33,766 bases of DNA from an uncultured Porphyromonadaceae bacterium (lineage in GTDB: Bacteria; Bacteroidota; Bacteroidia; Bacteroidales; Muribaculaceae). Position 1 is the stretch's first letter, and each line of letters opens with the position of its first letter. The notes beneath the pieces are model-generated. The model ran no database searches and had not been told where the DNA came from. It worked only from the letters and a program-made list of their open reading frames with translations. This document shows, piece by piece, positions 9,101 through 17,026 of this stretch. Where the stretch lies: positions 1 to 33,766 of the forward strand of contig CAMWIH010000009.1 of the NCBI GenBank assembly GCA_947174305.1, read 5' to 3'. The position numbers and the translations under genes were made by a program.

Positions 9101-10577
9101 TGAAGATATAAAGAAAGTTGGAGATTATCTTTATCAGGCGGTTTCGCTTAAGGATATCGATGCGAAAGAATTTGTGGTGATAGCATTTGAATATGAAGCC
9201 GTGAGCACACGCACGCCCATAATGATCGACAACATTGCCGTTAAGGATGTCTGCGACTATAATGCAGTGGCCGGAGAGGTGACTGCTCCTGAAGCTGTGG
9301 AAGTGTTTGATGACCTGATTGTAAATGTGAATGTCATTAACGGCGGAAACAACCCGTTGAGCAATATTAAAGTCCGTCTTATGAGAGGGGAGAAAGAGGA
9401 GGCTGAATCCACTGTTGAGAGTCTTGATCCCGATCAGACGGTGGTGGTGAAGCTTGAAGCGGAGGCAACTCCTGAATGGGGTGAGGAAGCAGAGTTCACG
9501 GTGACGGTGGATGCAGAGAACGATGAAGTGGAAGGTGACAATACATCCGATTCTTTCAAAGTGAAGGTTGCCTACCATCGCCGCCCGGCAGTCTCAGATC
9601 TTGAGGGCGTGGTGAAGGATGATGAATTGAAACTGTTGTGGAGTGAACCTGCCGGCTTGACCGCTCTTGAAACCAGAGTGACCGAAACATTTGATTCGTA
9701 TAATCACAGTGACCTTTCATTCGGAGAATGGAAGAGCGAGGATAAGTCTTTCTGGGGATTTGAAGGTGTGAAGACAATTACCGTTGACGGTGTCAAGATC
9801 GAGATTCCGAACTCTGACGATGCGCAAGCATTTATGGTGTTTGATCCGGCATTCGCGGGAATAGACCTGGATGATAACCCTGAATGGGAACCGATATCGG
9901 GCGATAAACTCATCGTTTCATTCGGGGATGCCGCCAATGACGATATGGAGGCTAACAATGACTGGCTGATCTCTCCCGAACTTTCCGGAAAAGAACAGAC
10001 CATCACATTCTGGGCACGCACGGCTGCCAAGAAAGGTAAACCGGATGATATACGCATCCTGACTGCAACCGAGATTGAGTATAACAACAGCGGAACAGTT
10101 AAATCTTCCTGCTTCGAGACGCTTGAAGGGGGCGACATAACACTGACACGCGAATGGGTGAAATATGAATTCACACTTCCTGCAGGAACAAAATATTTTG
10201 CAATCCGTAATATTTCGGAAGATGGTTTCGCCGTATTGATTGACGACATAACCTATGAGCCATATCTTGAGAAGGCTAATGCCGTGCTTGAGGGTTACAA
10301 TGTTTATCGCGATTCAAGTCTCCTGACTCCGGCTCCTACATCGGTGACTTCATTCACTGTTTCGCCGGTTGTGGATGGAGACTACACGGTGAAAGCTGTA
10401 TATGATGAGGGTGAATCGGAAGCTTCGAATGTTGTCACCATCACCGGTAGCGGAATTAATGAAATATCAAATCATCTGGACAGTGATACCCTGTATGACC
10501 TGAATGGTTATAAAGTGAAACAGACAGAGAAAGGGAGAATTTATGTTCGTAGGAACAAGAAGGTGATGACCCACTGA
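6114..10577 (+). CDS. Large multidomain secreted adhesin-like protein (propeller, Fn3, cleaved-adhesin/MAM-like domains)
   Basis: A 1487-aa exported protein. The N-terminal hydrophobic segment (AAITVICAGFIGISAMP) acts as a signal or anchor. A beta-propeller-like region follows (about 100-310; repeats such as FDDEGNLYWAA and VDGNFYAIDKRSG). Next come a Fn3-like module (about 415-505), a cleaved-adhesin/choice-of-anchor-J domain (about 515-670, DDWLITPSVYL and FFLLDNISIHE) and two Fn3-like modules. A second MAM-like domain ends in IMIDNIAVKD, followed by a CARDB-like domain (about 1055-1155). A third cleaved-adhesin domain (NDWLISPELSG, VLIDDITYEP), a Fn3-like strand and a short C-terminal tail (LYDLNGYKV..GRIYVRRNKKV) complete it. 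Such architecture is typical of surface adhesins or peptidase-like surface proteins, but no protease catalytic motif is visible. It shares tail type and likely transcript with the upstream repeat protein. Confidence 0.85.
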   Translation: MNQKYRSLLGYGAAITVICAGFIGISAMPLIPEFSKRDKGASESKLHSFKSAHRTKAESKRKVEIHRSAAASTASRNFQCVLSYSDTWDELEDATGVYTFSTSLPITFKEKFVSEDYTPSGGAFFTDKYYFLTAVSEDWFTGEVAVYTYKYFREGWEELNYAVQSIYDLYNAICYDPIDNLAYGYFYSDNGGDWGYMNVDNFSVTHIAPLDVQLVSVAINEHGKAYGVGVDGNFYAIDKRSGGMTKVGATGLTPYYMQSAAFDDEGNLYWAASEAYSSGLYTIDVTTGKATEIGNFNGNEEVCALYALNAEVNRGAPSPAVTLKTDVSGSELTFPFSFKIPSTTAGGSNLTGEIDYEVKIDGVSVKKGKGTAGTEETLSLTVENPGYHLFKVILANAEGSSEPTTLRSWIGVDEPKSVRNATAQKISDNSIKITWETPDGGVNGGFFNADMITYNVTRLPEGKIVAKNIKTTDFTDVIDLAEGQSLIRYLITPTVEGLEGKNAETNGIVIGQPYQTPVDFTFDTEEDYNIFTVIDNNETVTLDSGLWQFTPSGEAAGYVGGTKDGDDWLITPSVYLKARTNYIFSHDVLCYADTWPEEYSVYLGTSPDIAGMTQEILPNTTIWWDEYRTKTVTVSVPEDGVYYFGFHATSEAGSAFFLLDNISIHESNSLDAPAAVTGLKVEAGAQGAKEATVSFTTPENKVDGKKLEGKMTVSLCRDGVIVTSFADVAPGESMTYTDNAAADKAMNTYEVFCSNAYGAGPTESAEVWVGLDAPSAPVDAKVSLNADGNPVISWSKPEGRGVHGGYVDNSDLNYTVAMLRNGALVPVVEKTDAFTCTDTNTVLENTGDQVMNQYYIVPASNRTGEYGNNTTALYISGKPYPLPFKESFANRKPTNFWALTGTDGEGWEIGDDFSIGSQDDDDGVLTYLPAVPEVTATAMSGKISLSGAKNPQLTFYLRKMSIADNGFYDTDPSKDVLNIKVGVDGFNLETISSIRLEDIKKVGDYLYQAVSLKDIDAKEFVVIAFEYEAVSTRTPIMIDNIAVKDVCDYNAVAGEVTAPEAVEVFDDLIVNVNVINGGNNPLSNIKVRLMRGEKEEAESTVESLDPDQTVVVKLEAEATPEWGEEAEFTVTVDAENDEVEGDNTSDSFKVKVAYHRRPAVSDLEGVVKDDELKLLWSEPAGLTALETRVTETFDSYNHSDLSFGEWKSEDKSFWGFEGVKTITVDGVKIEIPNSDDAQAFMVFDPAFAGIDLDDNPEWEPISGDKLIVSFGDAANDDMEANNDWLISPELSGKEQTITFWARTAAKKGKPDDIRILTATEIEYNNSGTVKSSCFETLEGGDITLTREWVKYEFTLPAGTKYFAIRNISEDGFAVLIDDITYEPYLEKANAVLEGYNVYRDSSLLTPAPTSVTSFTVSPVVDGDYTVKAVYDEGESEASNVVTITGSGINEISNHLDSDTLYDLNGYKVKQTEKGRIYVRRNKKVMTH

Positions 10578-10601
10578 TAGTATTAGTTTCATAAATTGGT
10601 T

Positions 10602-10632
10602 AGCCCGGGAGAGCGATTCTTCCGGGCTTTTT
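10602..10632 (+). terminator. Rho-independent terminator after the adhesin-like gene
   Basis: AGCCCGG (10602-10608) pairs with CCGGGCT (10622-10628), with two further inner pairs, and is followed by a run of five T. It sits 24 nt after the stop codon. Confidence 0.85.
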
Positions 10633-10715
10633 GTATCATTATTTCATTTTTAACATTTCGGCTTTAAACAATTGCGGGGTGGGTGCGGTTGTGTTAATAT
10701 ATAACATTTGATACT

Positions 10716-11408
10716 ATGAACGCATCCTTCCTTAAATCAGCCGTTTTATCTGTCGCTCTCCTCGGCGGAGCAACTTTTATGAATGCCTCCGTCAACACGT
10801 CCCTTTCCGAAATGACGGCGGCTGAAATCATTTCCATTTTGCCCGAAACTACTGTCGCCTCGGCTCAGACCCTAAACCGTGATTCAAATAGTGAAGCAAT
10901 GCAGGTTTCAGGTCGCGACCTCATCACGAAGGCTTACGGCATGATTCCGGCCGTGAACAGCCGCCAGTCCACAATCGAGCTTTCTGAGGAGATGATGAAC
11001 GTTACTCCCACGGCTGAGGATAACAATCTTTGGCTTGACAGCACCGATGGCTATGCAATCAATTATAATGGAATGACCCCAGATGTTTCAGCCCTGGTGC
11101 GTCTTGAAAACGACTCGATAAGTGATTACGGTTTCTTTTTCCTCTTCCCTTATTCGGAGGTTGATAAGAAATATGCCACAGCCGATCAGGTAGATTTCAG
11201 CAAGACTATGCTCCAGGAATTTGAAGATATGGGTCTTGACCTCGGTGCCAATCCTTATACATCGGACCTCTTTGAAGTTACAGGCGACTATACGGACAAT
11301 TTCGTGGCAATGCGACTTATTGATGATAAGGAGGGTGAACGCTACATACTTATGCTCAGCGTTGAGCCTAACGCCATGAGCGAGATTGACAATCTGGTTG
11401 TGGATTGA
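10716..11408 (+). CDS. Secreted protein of unknown function, 230 aa
   Basis: A signal peptide (FLKSAVLSVALLGGATFMNAS) is followed by a soluble, acidic mature chain. A low-complexity N-terminal third precedes a compact region of about 130 residues (DNNLWLDSTDGYAINYNG ... YILMLSVEPN). No cysteines, repeats or catalytic motifs stand out, and I do not recognise a family. The gene is preceded by a terminator and has a near-consensus -7 box (TAACATTTG, one base too long) just before the start, so it seems to be a single-gene unit. The LWLDS..GYAINYNG segment suggests a small beta-rich fold, but that is only an impression. Confidence 0.75.
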   Translation: MNASFLKSAVLSVALLGGATFMNASVNTSLSEMTAAEIISILPETTVASAQTLNRDSNSEAMQVSGRDLITKAYGMIPAVNSRQSTIELSEEMMNVTPTAEDNNLWLDSTDGYAINYNGMTPDVSALVRLENDSISDYGFFFLFPYSEVDKKYATADQVDFSKTMLQEFEDMGLDLGANPYTSDLFEVTGDYTDNFVAMRLIDDKEGERYILMLSVEPNAMSEIDNLVVD

Positions 11409-11540
11409 TAAGATGTTCAGGAGGATGCAAAATAAGTTAAAAATTATTAAAATATACAAAAGATGGTGAAATTTATTGATTGAAGTGGCATTTTGCTCAG
11501 AGAAAAAGGGTCAGGCAAGGTTAAAACCGATATTTTTTAT

Positions 11541-11548
11541 TATCTTTG
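11541..11548 (+). promoter_or_regulatory. -7 box of the rimP-nusA-infB transcription unit
   Basis: TATCTTTG matches TAnnTTTG exactly; no clear TTG is found 20 nt upstream. Transcription would start near 11554, giving a rimP leader of about 100 nt that contains the hairpins described separately. Confidence 0.55.
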
Positions 11549-11558
11549 CAAAGAATTC

Positions 11559-11590
11559 CGGAGGGGACGCAAGTCTCCTCCGCGTTTTTT
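11559..11590 (+). terminator. Terminator-like hairpin with GCAA tetraloop at the start of the rimP leader
   Basis: CGGAGGGGAC pairs with GTCTCCTCCG (ten pairs, one G-U) around a GCAA tetraloop and is followed by CG and six T. It lies just downstream of the -7 box, so it is either an attenuator acting at the very start of the rimP transcript or the distal terminator of the upstream 230-aa protein gene. Confidence 0.65.
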
Positions 11591-11597
11591 AGAATAT

Positions 11598-11627
11598 CGG
11601 CCCGGTTGAGGGCCGGGAAAATCCCGG
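11598..11627 (+). promoter_or_regulatory. Mutually exclusive hairpins in the rimP leader
   Basis: CGGCCC (11598-11603) can pair with GGGCCG (11610-11615), but CCGGG (11613-11617) can instead pair with CCCGG (11623-11627). The two hairpins share 11613-11615, so only one can form. A switch affecting rimP translation or transcript elongation is possible; the ligand or trigger is unknown. Confidence 0.4.
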
Positions 11628-11653
11628 TTAGGGTAGTAAAAATAAAGAAAAAT

Positions 11654-12118
11654 ATGATTGACAAGTCAGCGATGAAATCCTTCATTGATAAGGAGCTTGA
11701 AGGCACAGGCTATTATCTGGTGGATTTGAGGATAAGCGATAACAACGAGATAACGGTTGAGGTTGATTCCGATGAAAATGTGGATATTGATTTCTGCATC
11801 GCCCTCACCCGCAAGATAGAGGAGGCTTTTTCGCGCGATGAAGAGGATTATGATCTTGAGGTCGGATCTTGTGGCCTTACTTCCCCTTTCAAGGTGCTTC
11901 GGCAATATGAGAAGCATATAGGGGATGAAGTGGAGGTTATTGAGAAGGGGGGCCGTAAACGCAAGGGAGTGCTTAAGAGTGCGGATCCGGAGCGTTTCGT
12001 TATCGAGGTGCAGGAGAAGGTGAAGCCGGAAGGCGCCAAGCGCCCGGTGATGCAGGCTTCTGAAATCGGGTATGGCTACGACGATGTGAAGCAAGTGACC
12101 TACGTGCTCGACTTCTGA
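11654..12118 (+). CDS. rimP: Ribosome maturation factor RimP
   Basis: Assists 30S subunit maturation. The ATG at 11654 (MIDKSAMKSFIDKELEGTGYYLVDLRIS) gives 154 aa, the normal RimP length. The 190-aa ORF in the track adds a spurious N-terminus translated from the structured leader. The N-terminal alpha/beta domain includes ITVEVDSDENVDIDFCIALTRKIEEA, and the C-terminal SH3-like domain includes VGSCGLTSPFKVLRQYEKHIGDEVEV. It is followed 52 bp later by nusA, the standard bacterial order rimP-nusA-infB. Confidence 0.95.
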   Translation: MIDKSAMKSFIDKELEGTGYYLVDLRISDNNEITVEVDSDENVDIDFCIALTRKIEEAFSRDEEDYDLEVGSCGLTSPFKVLRQYEKHIGDEVEVIEKGGRKRKGVLKSADPERFVIEVQEKVKPEGAKRPVMQASEIGYGYDDVKQVTYVLDF

Positions 12119-12170
12119 TTGACCCGGTTGAAAAAAGGAAATAAGAATTGAATAATATATTTACGAGATA

Positions 12171-13418
12171 ATGGCAAAGAAAGCAGCTACAGTGAATATG
12201 GTCGATCAATTTCAGGAGTTCAAGGAACTCAAGAATATTGACAAGACCACGATGATATCAGTGCTCGAAGAGAGTTTCCGCAATGTGCTGGCCAAGATGT
12301 TCGGTTCAGACGAGAACTTCGATGTGATTATGAATCCCGATAAGGGAGACTGCGAGATATACCAGAACCTGGAGGTTGTTCCCGACGGTGAGGTTGAGAA
12401 TAAGGATATGCAGATTGGCCTTACCGAGGCACGCGAAATCGACCCTGAATGTGAAATCGGCGAGGATGTGACACGCCGCATCTTCTTTGAGAAATTCGGA
12501 CGCCGTGCGATCCTCAACCTTCGCCAGACGCTACAGTCGAAGATTCTCGACCTGCAGAAGGATGCCATCTACTCCAAGTTCAAGGAACTCGAAGGTGAGA
12601 TTGTGGCTGCCGAAGTGCATCAGATATGGAAACGCGAAATGCTTCTCATTGATGAGGAGCAGAATGAACTCATAATGCCAAAGGATGAACAGATCCCGGG
12701 TGATTTCTTCCATAAGGGAGATATCGTGAAGGCGATCGTGAAGCGTGTTGATAACCCCAACAACAATCCTAAGGTTATCGTGAGCCGCACCGACGAGCGT
12801 TTCCTCCGTCGTCTGTTCGAGCAGGAGGTGCCGGAGATTCACGACGGGCTCATCACGATACGCGCCGTTGCCCGAATCCCGGGTGAGCGTGCCAAGATTG
12901 CCGTGGAAAGCTATGACGACCGCATCGACCCGGTTGGAGCCTGCGTCGGTATCAAGGGAAGCCGCATCCACGGTATCGTGCGCGAACTGCGCAATGAGAA
13001 CATCGATGTGATACCTTTCACATCAAATCCATCGCTTTACATTCAGCGTGCGCTCAGTCCCGCCAAGATTTCATCTATCCGCCTTAACGAGGAGGATAAG
13101 AAGGCGGAGGTGTTCCTGCATCCCGACGAGGTTTCCCTCGCGATTGGAAAGGGAGGTATGAACATACGTCTGGCCACCCAGCTCACCGGATATTCGATCG
13201 ATGTGTATCGCGATATAGAGGAGGGCGAGGAGGATATCTACCTCGACGAGTTTAGCGACGAAATCGACGGATGGGTGATCGAGGCTCTCAAGAATCTCGG
13301 ACTCGGCACAGCCAAGGCAGTGCTGAATGCTTCCAAGGAACTTCTTGATCAGGCCGACCTTGAAGACGATACGCTTGAGCATGTGCTTGAAGTGCTCCGC
13401 GCTGAGTTCGAAGACTGA
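12171..13418 (+). CDS. nusA: Transcription termination/antitermination protein NusA
   Basis: An RNA polymerase-binding factor that modulates pausing, termination and antitermination. Domains in order: the RNAP-binding N-terminal domain (1-125), the S1 RNA-binding domain (about 138-205), then KH1 and KH2 (about 235-350; RIDPVGACVGIKGSRIHGIV and EVSLAIGKGGMNIRLA carry the GxxG-type loops). A C-terminal acidic/helical segment (ALKNLGLGTAKAVLNAS) resembles a helix-hairpin-helix. Length 415 aa is normal for Bacteroidetes, which lack the duplicated acidic C-terminal repeats of E. coli. It is encoded between rimP and infB. Confidence 0.96.
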   Translation: MAKKAATVNMVDQFQEFKELKNIDKTTMISVLEESFRNVLAKMFGSDENFDVIMNPDKGDCEIYQNLEVVPDGEVENKDMQIGLTEAREIDPECEIGEDVTRRIFFEKFGRRAILNLRQTLQSKILDLQKDAIYSKFKELEGEIVAAEVHQIWKREMLLIDEEQNELIMPKDEQIPGDFFHKGDIVKAIVKRVDNPNNNPKVIVSRTDERFLRRLFEQEVPEIHDGLITIRAVARIPGERAKIAVESYDDRIDPVGACVGIKGSRIHGIVRELRNENIDVIPFTSNPSLYIQRALSPAKISSIRLNEEDKKAEVFLHPDEVSLAIGKGGMNIRLATQLTGYSIDVYRDIEEGEEDIYLDEFSDEIDGWVIEALKNLGLGTAKAVLNASKELLDQADLEDDTLEHVLEVLRAEFED

Positions 13419-13499
13419 TAGTCGTGGTCCGGAACAGCAACCGACGCCATACACCCGGGTGGCATTCGGATAATATAACAGGGATTGGATAGAGGAACG

Positions 13500-13523
13500 C
13501 CCCGGGGGCGTTCACCCCCGGGG
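13500..13523 (+). promoter_or_regulatory. Very GC-rich hairpin in the nusA-infB spacer
   Basis: CCCCGGGGG pairs perfectly with CCCCCGGGG across a 6-nt loop (CGTTCA). There is no following T-run, so a simple terminator is unlikely; a processing or stability element, or a polar attenuator between nusA and infB, fits better. A 13-bp palindrome (TAAAACCGTTTTA) directly precedes and overlaps the infB start. Confidence 0.5.
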
Positions 13524-13550
13524 AAATCCTTCAGCATCTAAAACCGTTTT

Positions 13551-16500
13551 ATGCGAACAAAAATAAGCAAGATAGTAAAAGACCTTAACGTGGGGCTGAG
13601 CACGGCAGTGGAGTTCCTGCGAAAACATAATATCGAGGTGGAGGAGAATAATCCCAACGCCCGAATAGATTCTGATGCAGTGGAACTGCTCACCAAGGAG
13701 TTCAGCACAGACAAGGATGTGAAGAAACGCAGCCTTGATTTCATAAACACGAAGAAGGAGAAGAAGAACGACCGCGTGCAGTCGAAGGAGGTCAAGACCG
13801 AGCTCCCGCAGCCCAAGGTGTTGGGAAAGATCGACCTCGAGAACGTGGGCAAGCCTAAGCCGGAACCTCGCAAAGAGGAGAAGAGAGAGGATAGGAGGGA
13901 GATGAAGAAAGAGGATAAGCCGGCACAGGCTCCCGTGGCTCCCGCTCCTGAAAAAGCGGTGACAGCTCCGAAACCGGAGGCAAAGGATGCGGCTGAGCCA
14001 AAACCGGCTCCCGTGAACTCTCTCAAGCCTGAGGTGAAAGCTGACCCCACACCGCAGCCCAAGGTCGCCGCTCCTCAGCCCAAGGCTGAATCCAAACCTG
14101 AACATAAGGCTGAACAGAAGCCAAATGAACCGAAGAAGCATGAGGCTAAACCGGTTCAGCAGGAGAAGGCGCCTGTTCAAGAGTCTCAGCCAAAGAAAGA
14201 GTCAACTACAAAAGATAAATCAGTGAACAAAAACCATCATCCTGAGAAGAGCGAAGCCCCCAAGACGGCTTCCGCTGAATCTCAGGCTCCGGCGCAAGAG
14301 CCGGAAAGCAAGGTGTTCCGTCTCTCCACTCCCCCGCAGGGACCGGAACTGAAAGTGGTCGGTAAAATCGACCTTTCCTCACTTAACCAGGCTACACGCC
14401 CGCGAAAGAAAAGCAAGGCTGAACGCGCACGTGCCGCAGGCCAGGGAAATGAAGCCGACCGAAAGAAACGTAAGCGTATAGGCAAAGAGAAGGTGGATAT
14501 AGAAAAGGCCGCCTCTCAGCCAGGGTTCGGCTCAGATAACCGTAAGAAGGAACGTGGCGGAAATAACGGTAACAACAATGGTGGAGGCGGAGGAAACCGC
14601 AACAATGGCGGTGGCCGCAATGAAAATCGTGGCGGAGGCAACGCAGGCGGCGGACGCAACCGCGGACGCAACCGTGACGATCGCCGTTCCAACAAGCCGG
14701 AGGTGAATGCAGAAGATGTGCAGAAACAGGTGAAAGAGACTCTTGCACGTCTCACCAACAAGACCACCAAGAAGAGCGTGAAGTGGCGTAAGGAGAAACG
14801 CGAGGAGATGCACAACCGCGAGATTGAGAACCAGCAGCGTGAAGCCGCTGAAAGCCGCGTAATCAAGATCACGGAGTTTGTGACTGCCAATGACCTTGCA
14901 AACATGATGGATGTGCCCATCAACAATGTGATTGCAACATGCATGAACCTTGGCGTCATGGTTTCAATCAACCAGCGTCTTGACGCAGAGACCATCAATA
15001 TCGTGGCTGAAGAATTCGGATTCTCCACTGAATTTGTGAGTGCTGACGTTACTGAAGCGATCGAGACTGTCGAGGATAACGAAGAGGATCTTGTGGAGCG
15101 TCCCCCTATTGTGACCGTGATGGGTCACGTTGACCACGGTAAGACTTCGCTTCTCGACTATATCCGCAAATCGAATGTGATTGCCGGCGAGGCCGGAGGT
15201 ATCACACAGCATATCGGCGCCTACAATGTCAAGCTTGCCGACGGACGACACATCACATTCCTTGACACTCCGGGTCACGAGGCGTTCACTGCAATGCGTG
15301 CCCGCGGTGCGAAGGTGACCGACCTTGCAATCATCATTGTGGCTGCCGACGATGACGTGATGCCTCAGACAATCGAGGCCATCAACCATGCATCGGCCGC
15401 AGGTGTGCCGATGGTGTTCGCCATAAACAAGATTGATAAGCCGGCCGCCAACCCCGACAAAATCAAGGAGGAGCTGGCCAACATGAACTATCTCGTAGAG
15501 GAATGGGGCGGTAAATATCAGAGCCAGGATATCTCAGCCAAGAAGGGTCTCGGTGTGGAGGAACTTATGGATAAGGTTCTTCTTGAAGCTGAGCTTCTCG
15601 AGTTGAAGGCTAACCCGAACCGTAACGCGATCGGATCGGTGATTGAGTCGTCGCTCGACAAGGGACGCGGATATGTAGCCACTGTGCTTGTGCAGAACGG
15701 TACGCTCCATGTGGGCGACGTGATACTTGCCGGAACTCATTACGGAAAGGTAAAGGCAATGTTCAATGAGCGTAACCAGCGTGTGACAGAGGCCGGTCCG
15801 GCCACTCCGGTGCTTATCCTCGGTTTGAACGGAGCTCCGACTGCGGGCGACACATTCAATGTGCTCGACACCGAACAGGAGGCGCGTGAGATTGCAAGCA
15901 AGCGCGAGCAACTCCAGCGTGAGCTCGGACTCCGCACCAAGAAACGCGTAGGACTCGAAGAACTTGGCCGTCGCCGTGCGCTCAACGACTTCCACGAGCT
16001 TAACCTTGTGGTCAAAGGAGACGTTGACGGTTCCATCGAGGCTCTTTCCGACTCCTTGCTCAAGCTCTCCACTCCGGAGGTGCAGGTCAATGTGCTTCAC
16101 AAGGGTGTGGGTGCAATCTCGGAATCGGATGTTACGTTGGCCGCCGCTTCGGATGCCATCATCATCGGTTTCCAGGTGCGTCCTTCGGCCGCCGCAAAAC
16201 GCGAAGCTGAGAAGGAGGGTGTTGAAATCCGTCTATATTCTGTGATCTATAAAGCCATCGAGGAGGTGAAAGACGCTATGGAAGGCCTACTTTCTCCCGA
16301 AATCAAGGAGGAGATTACAGGTACGGCCGAAGTGCTTCAGACTTATCATATCTCGAAGGTGGGCACGATTGCCGGCGCCATCGTGCGCGACGGCAAGATC
16401 AAGCGCGGCTCGAAAGTGCGCCTGATCCGCGACGGTATCGTGATTTATACCGGCGACCTTGGTTCTCTAAAGCGATTTAAGGATGACGTGAAGGAAGTGG

Positions 16501-16604
16501 TTTCAGGCTATGATTGTGGTCTTTCAATCCAGGGATACAACGACATTCGCGAGGGCGACCTCATCGAAGGTTTTGAAGAAGTGGAAGTTAAGAAGACTCT
16601 CTGA
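13551..16604 (+). CDS. infB: Translation initiation factor IF-2
   Basis: A GTPase that brings initiator tRNA to the 30S subunit and drives subunit joining. An N-terminal IF2_N module (1-55, [20 protein letters not shown]) is followed by a long Lys/Pro/Ala/Glu-rich linker (about 60-320) and a Gly/Asn/Arg-rich tract (about 335-385). A second IF2_N-like domain (about 430-480) leads into the G domain, with GHVDHGKTS near 524, DTPGHEAF near 572 and NKID near 625. Domains II, III and IV follow, and the C-terminus includes [22 protein letters not shown]. At 1017 aa it is long because of the linker, as in other Bacteroidales. It starts 132 bp after nusA. Confidence 0.97.
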   Translation: MRTKISKIVKDLNVGLSTAVEFLRKHNIEVEENNPNARIDSDAVELLTKEFSTDKDVKKRSLDFINTKKEKKNDRVQSKEVKTELPQPKVLGKIDLENVGKPKPEPRKEEKREDRREMKKEDKPAQAPVAPAPEKAVTAPKPEAKDAAEPKPAPVNSLKPEVKADPTPQPKVAAPQPKAESKPEHKAEQKPNEPKKHEAKPVQQEKAPVQESQPKKESTTKDKSVNKNHHPEKSEAPKTASAESQAPAQEPESKVFRLSTPPQGPELKVVGKIDLSSLNQATRPRKKSKAERARAAGQGNEADRKKRKRIGKEKVDIEKAASQPGFGSDNRKKERGGNNGNNNGGGGGNRNNGGGRNENRGGGNAGGGRNRGRNRDDRRSNKPEVNAEDVQKQVKETLARLTNKTTKKSVKWRKEKREEMHNREIENQQREAAESRVIKITEFVTANDLANMMDVPINNVIATCMNLGVMVSINQRLDAETINIVAEEFGFSTEFVSADVTEAIETVEDNEEDLVERPPIVTVMGHVDHGKTSLLDYIRKSNVIAGEAGGITQHIGAYNVKLADGRHITFLDTPGHEAFTAMRARGAKVTDLAIIIVAADDDVMPQTIEAINHASAAGVPMVFAINKIDKPAANPDKIKEELANMNYLVEEWGGKYQSQDISAKKGLGVEELMDKVLLEAELLELKANPNRNAIGSVIESSLDKGRGYVATVLVQNGTLHVGDVILAGTHYGKVKAMFNERNQRVTEAGPATPVLILGLNGAPTAGDTFNVLDTEQEAREIASKREQLQRELGLRTKKRVGLEELGRRRALNDFHELNLVVKGDVDGSIEALSDSLLKLSTPEVQVNVLHKGVGAISESDVTLAAASDAIIIGFQVRPSAAAKREAEKEGVEIRLYSVIYKAIEEVKDAMEGLLSPEIKEEITGTAEVLQTYHISKVGTIAGAIVRDGKIKRGSKVRLIRDGIVIYTGDLGSLKRFKDDVKEVVSGYDCGLSIQGYNDIREGDLIEGFEEVEVKKTL

Positions 16605-16615
16605 TATTGCATGAA

Positions 16616-17026
16616 ATGAAATATTATATAAATATCGGCACCAATCTGGGCAACCGAAGGCTTAACCTGAGCCGTGCGGTGGCTGCCGTGGAGAGGCGTT
16701 TCGGATATTTTGAAATCTCAAAAGTGGTGGAGTCGGAACCTTGGGGTTTCGATTCCACCAATGCTTTTCTTAATGTTGCGATGATGTTCGAGAGCGATGA
16801 GGAACCGCTTGATGTGCTTCATGAACTTCAGAAGATTGAGAAAGAGATTTCACCGGAAGCGCATAGAAATCCTGACGGAACCTATCGGGACCGTCTCATC
16901 GACATAGACATAATGGCTATTGAGAATGTGGAGGTGGATTTGCCGGAATTGAAGGTGCCCCATCCTCATCTATTCGACCGGCCGTTCTTTATCAATCCTC
17001 TTAAAGAGTTGCTGGGGAAGATTTGA
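16616..17026 (+). CDS. folK: 2-amino-4-hydroxy-6-hydroxymethyldihydropteridine pyrophosphokinase
   Basis: Transfers pyrophosphate from ATP to 6-hydroxymethyl-dihydropterin in folate synthesis. MKYYINIGTNLGNR carries the HPPK start motif; SEPWGFDSTNAFLNVAMMFES, RDRLIDIDIMAIE (the ATP/Mg-binding DxD motif) and HPHLFDRPFFINPL are all present. I chose ATG 16616 (136 aa); the track uses an upstream TTG at 16607. It begins only 11 bp after the infB stop, so it is probably co-transcribed with the nusA-infB unit, and it ends back-to-back with dnaX. Confidence 0.92.
   Translation: MKYYINIGTNLGNRRLNLSRAVAAVERRFGYFEISKVVESEPWGFDSTNAFLNVAMMFESDEEPLDVLHELQKIEKEISPEAHRNPDGTYRDRLIDIDIMAIENVEVDLPELKVPHPHLFDRPFFINPLKELLGKI

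Noticed and set aside
11546-11653. 36-codon N-terminal extension of RimP
   Set aside because: It would translate the leader hairpins; RimP homology and normal length begin at ATG 11654.
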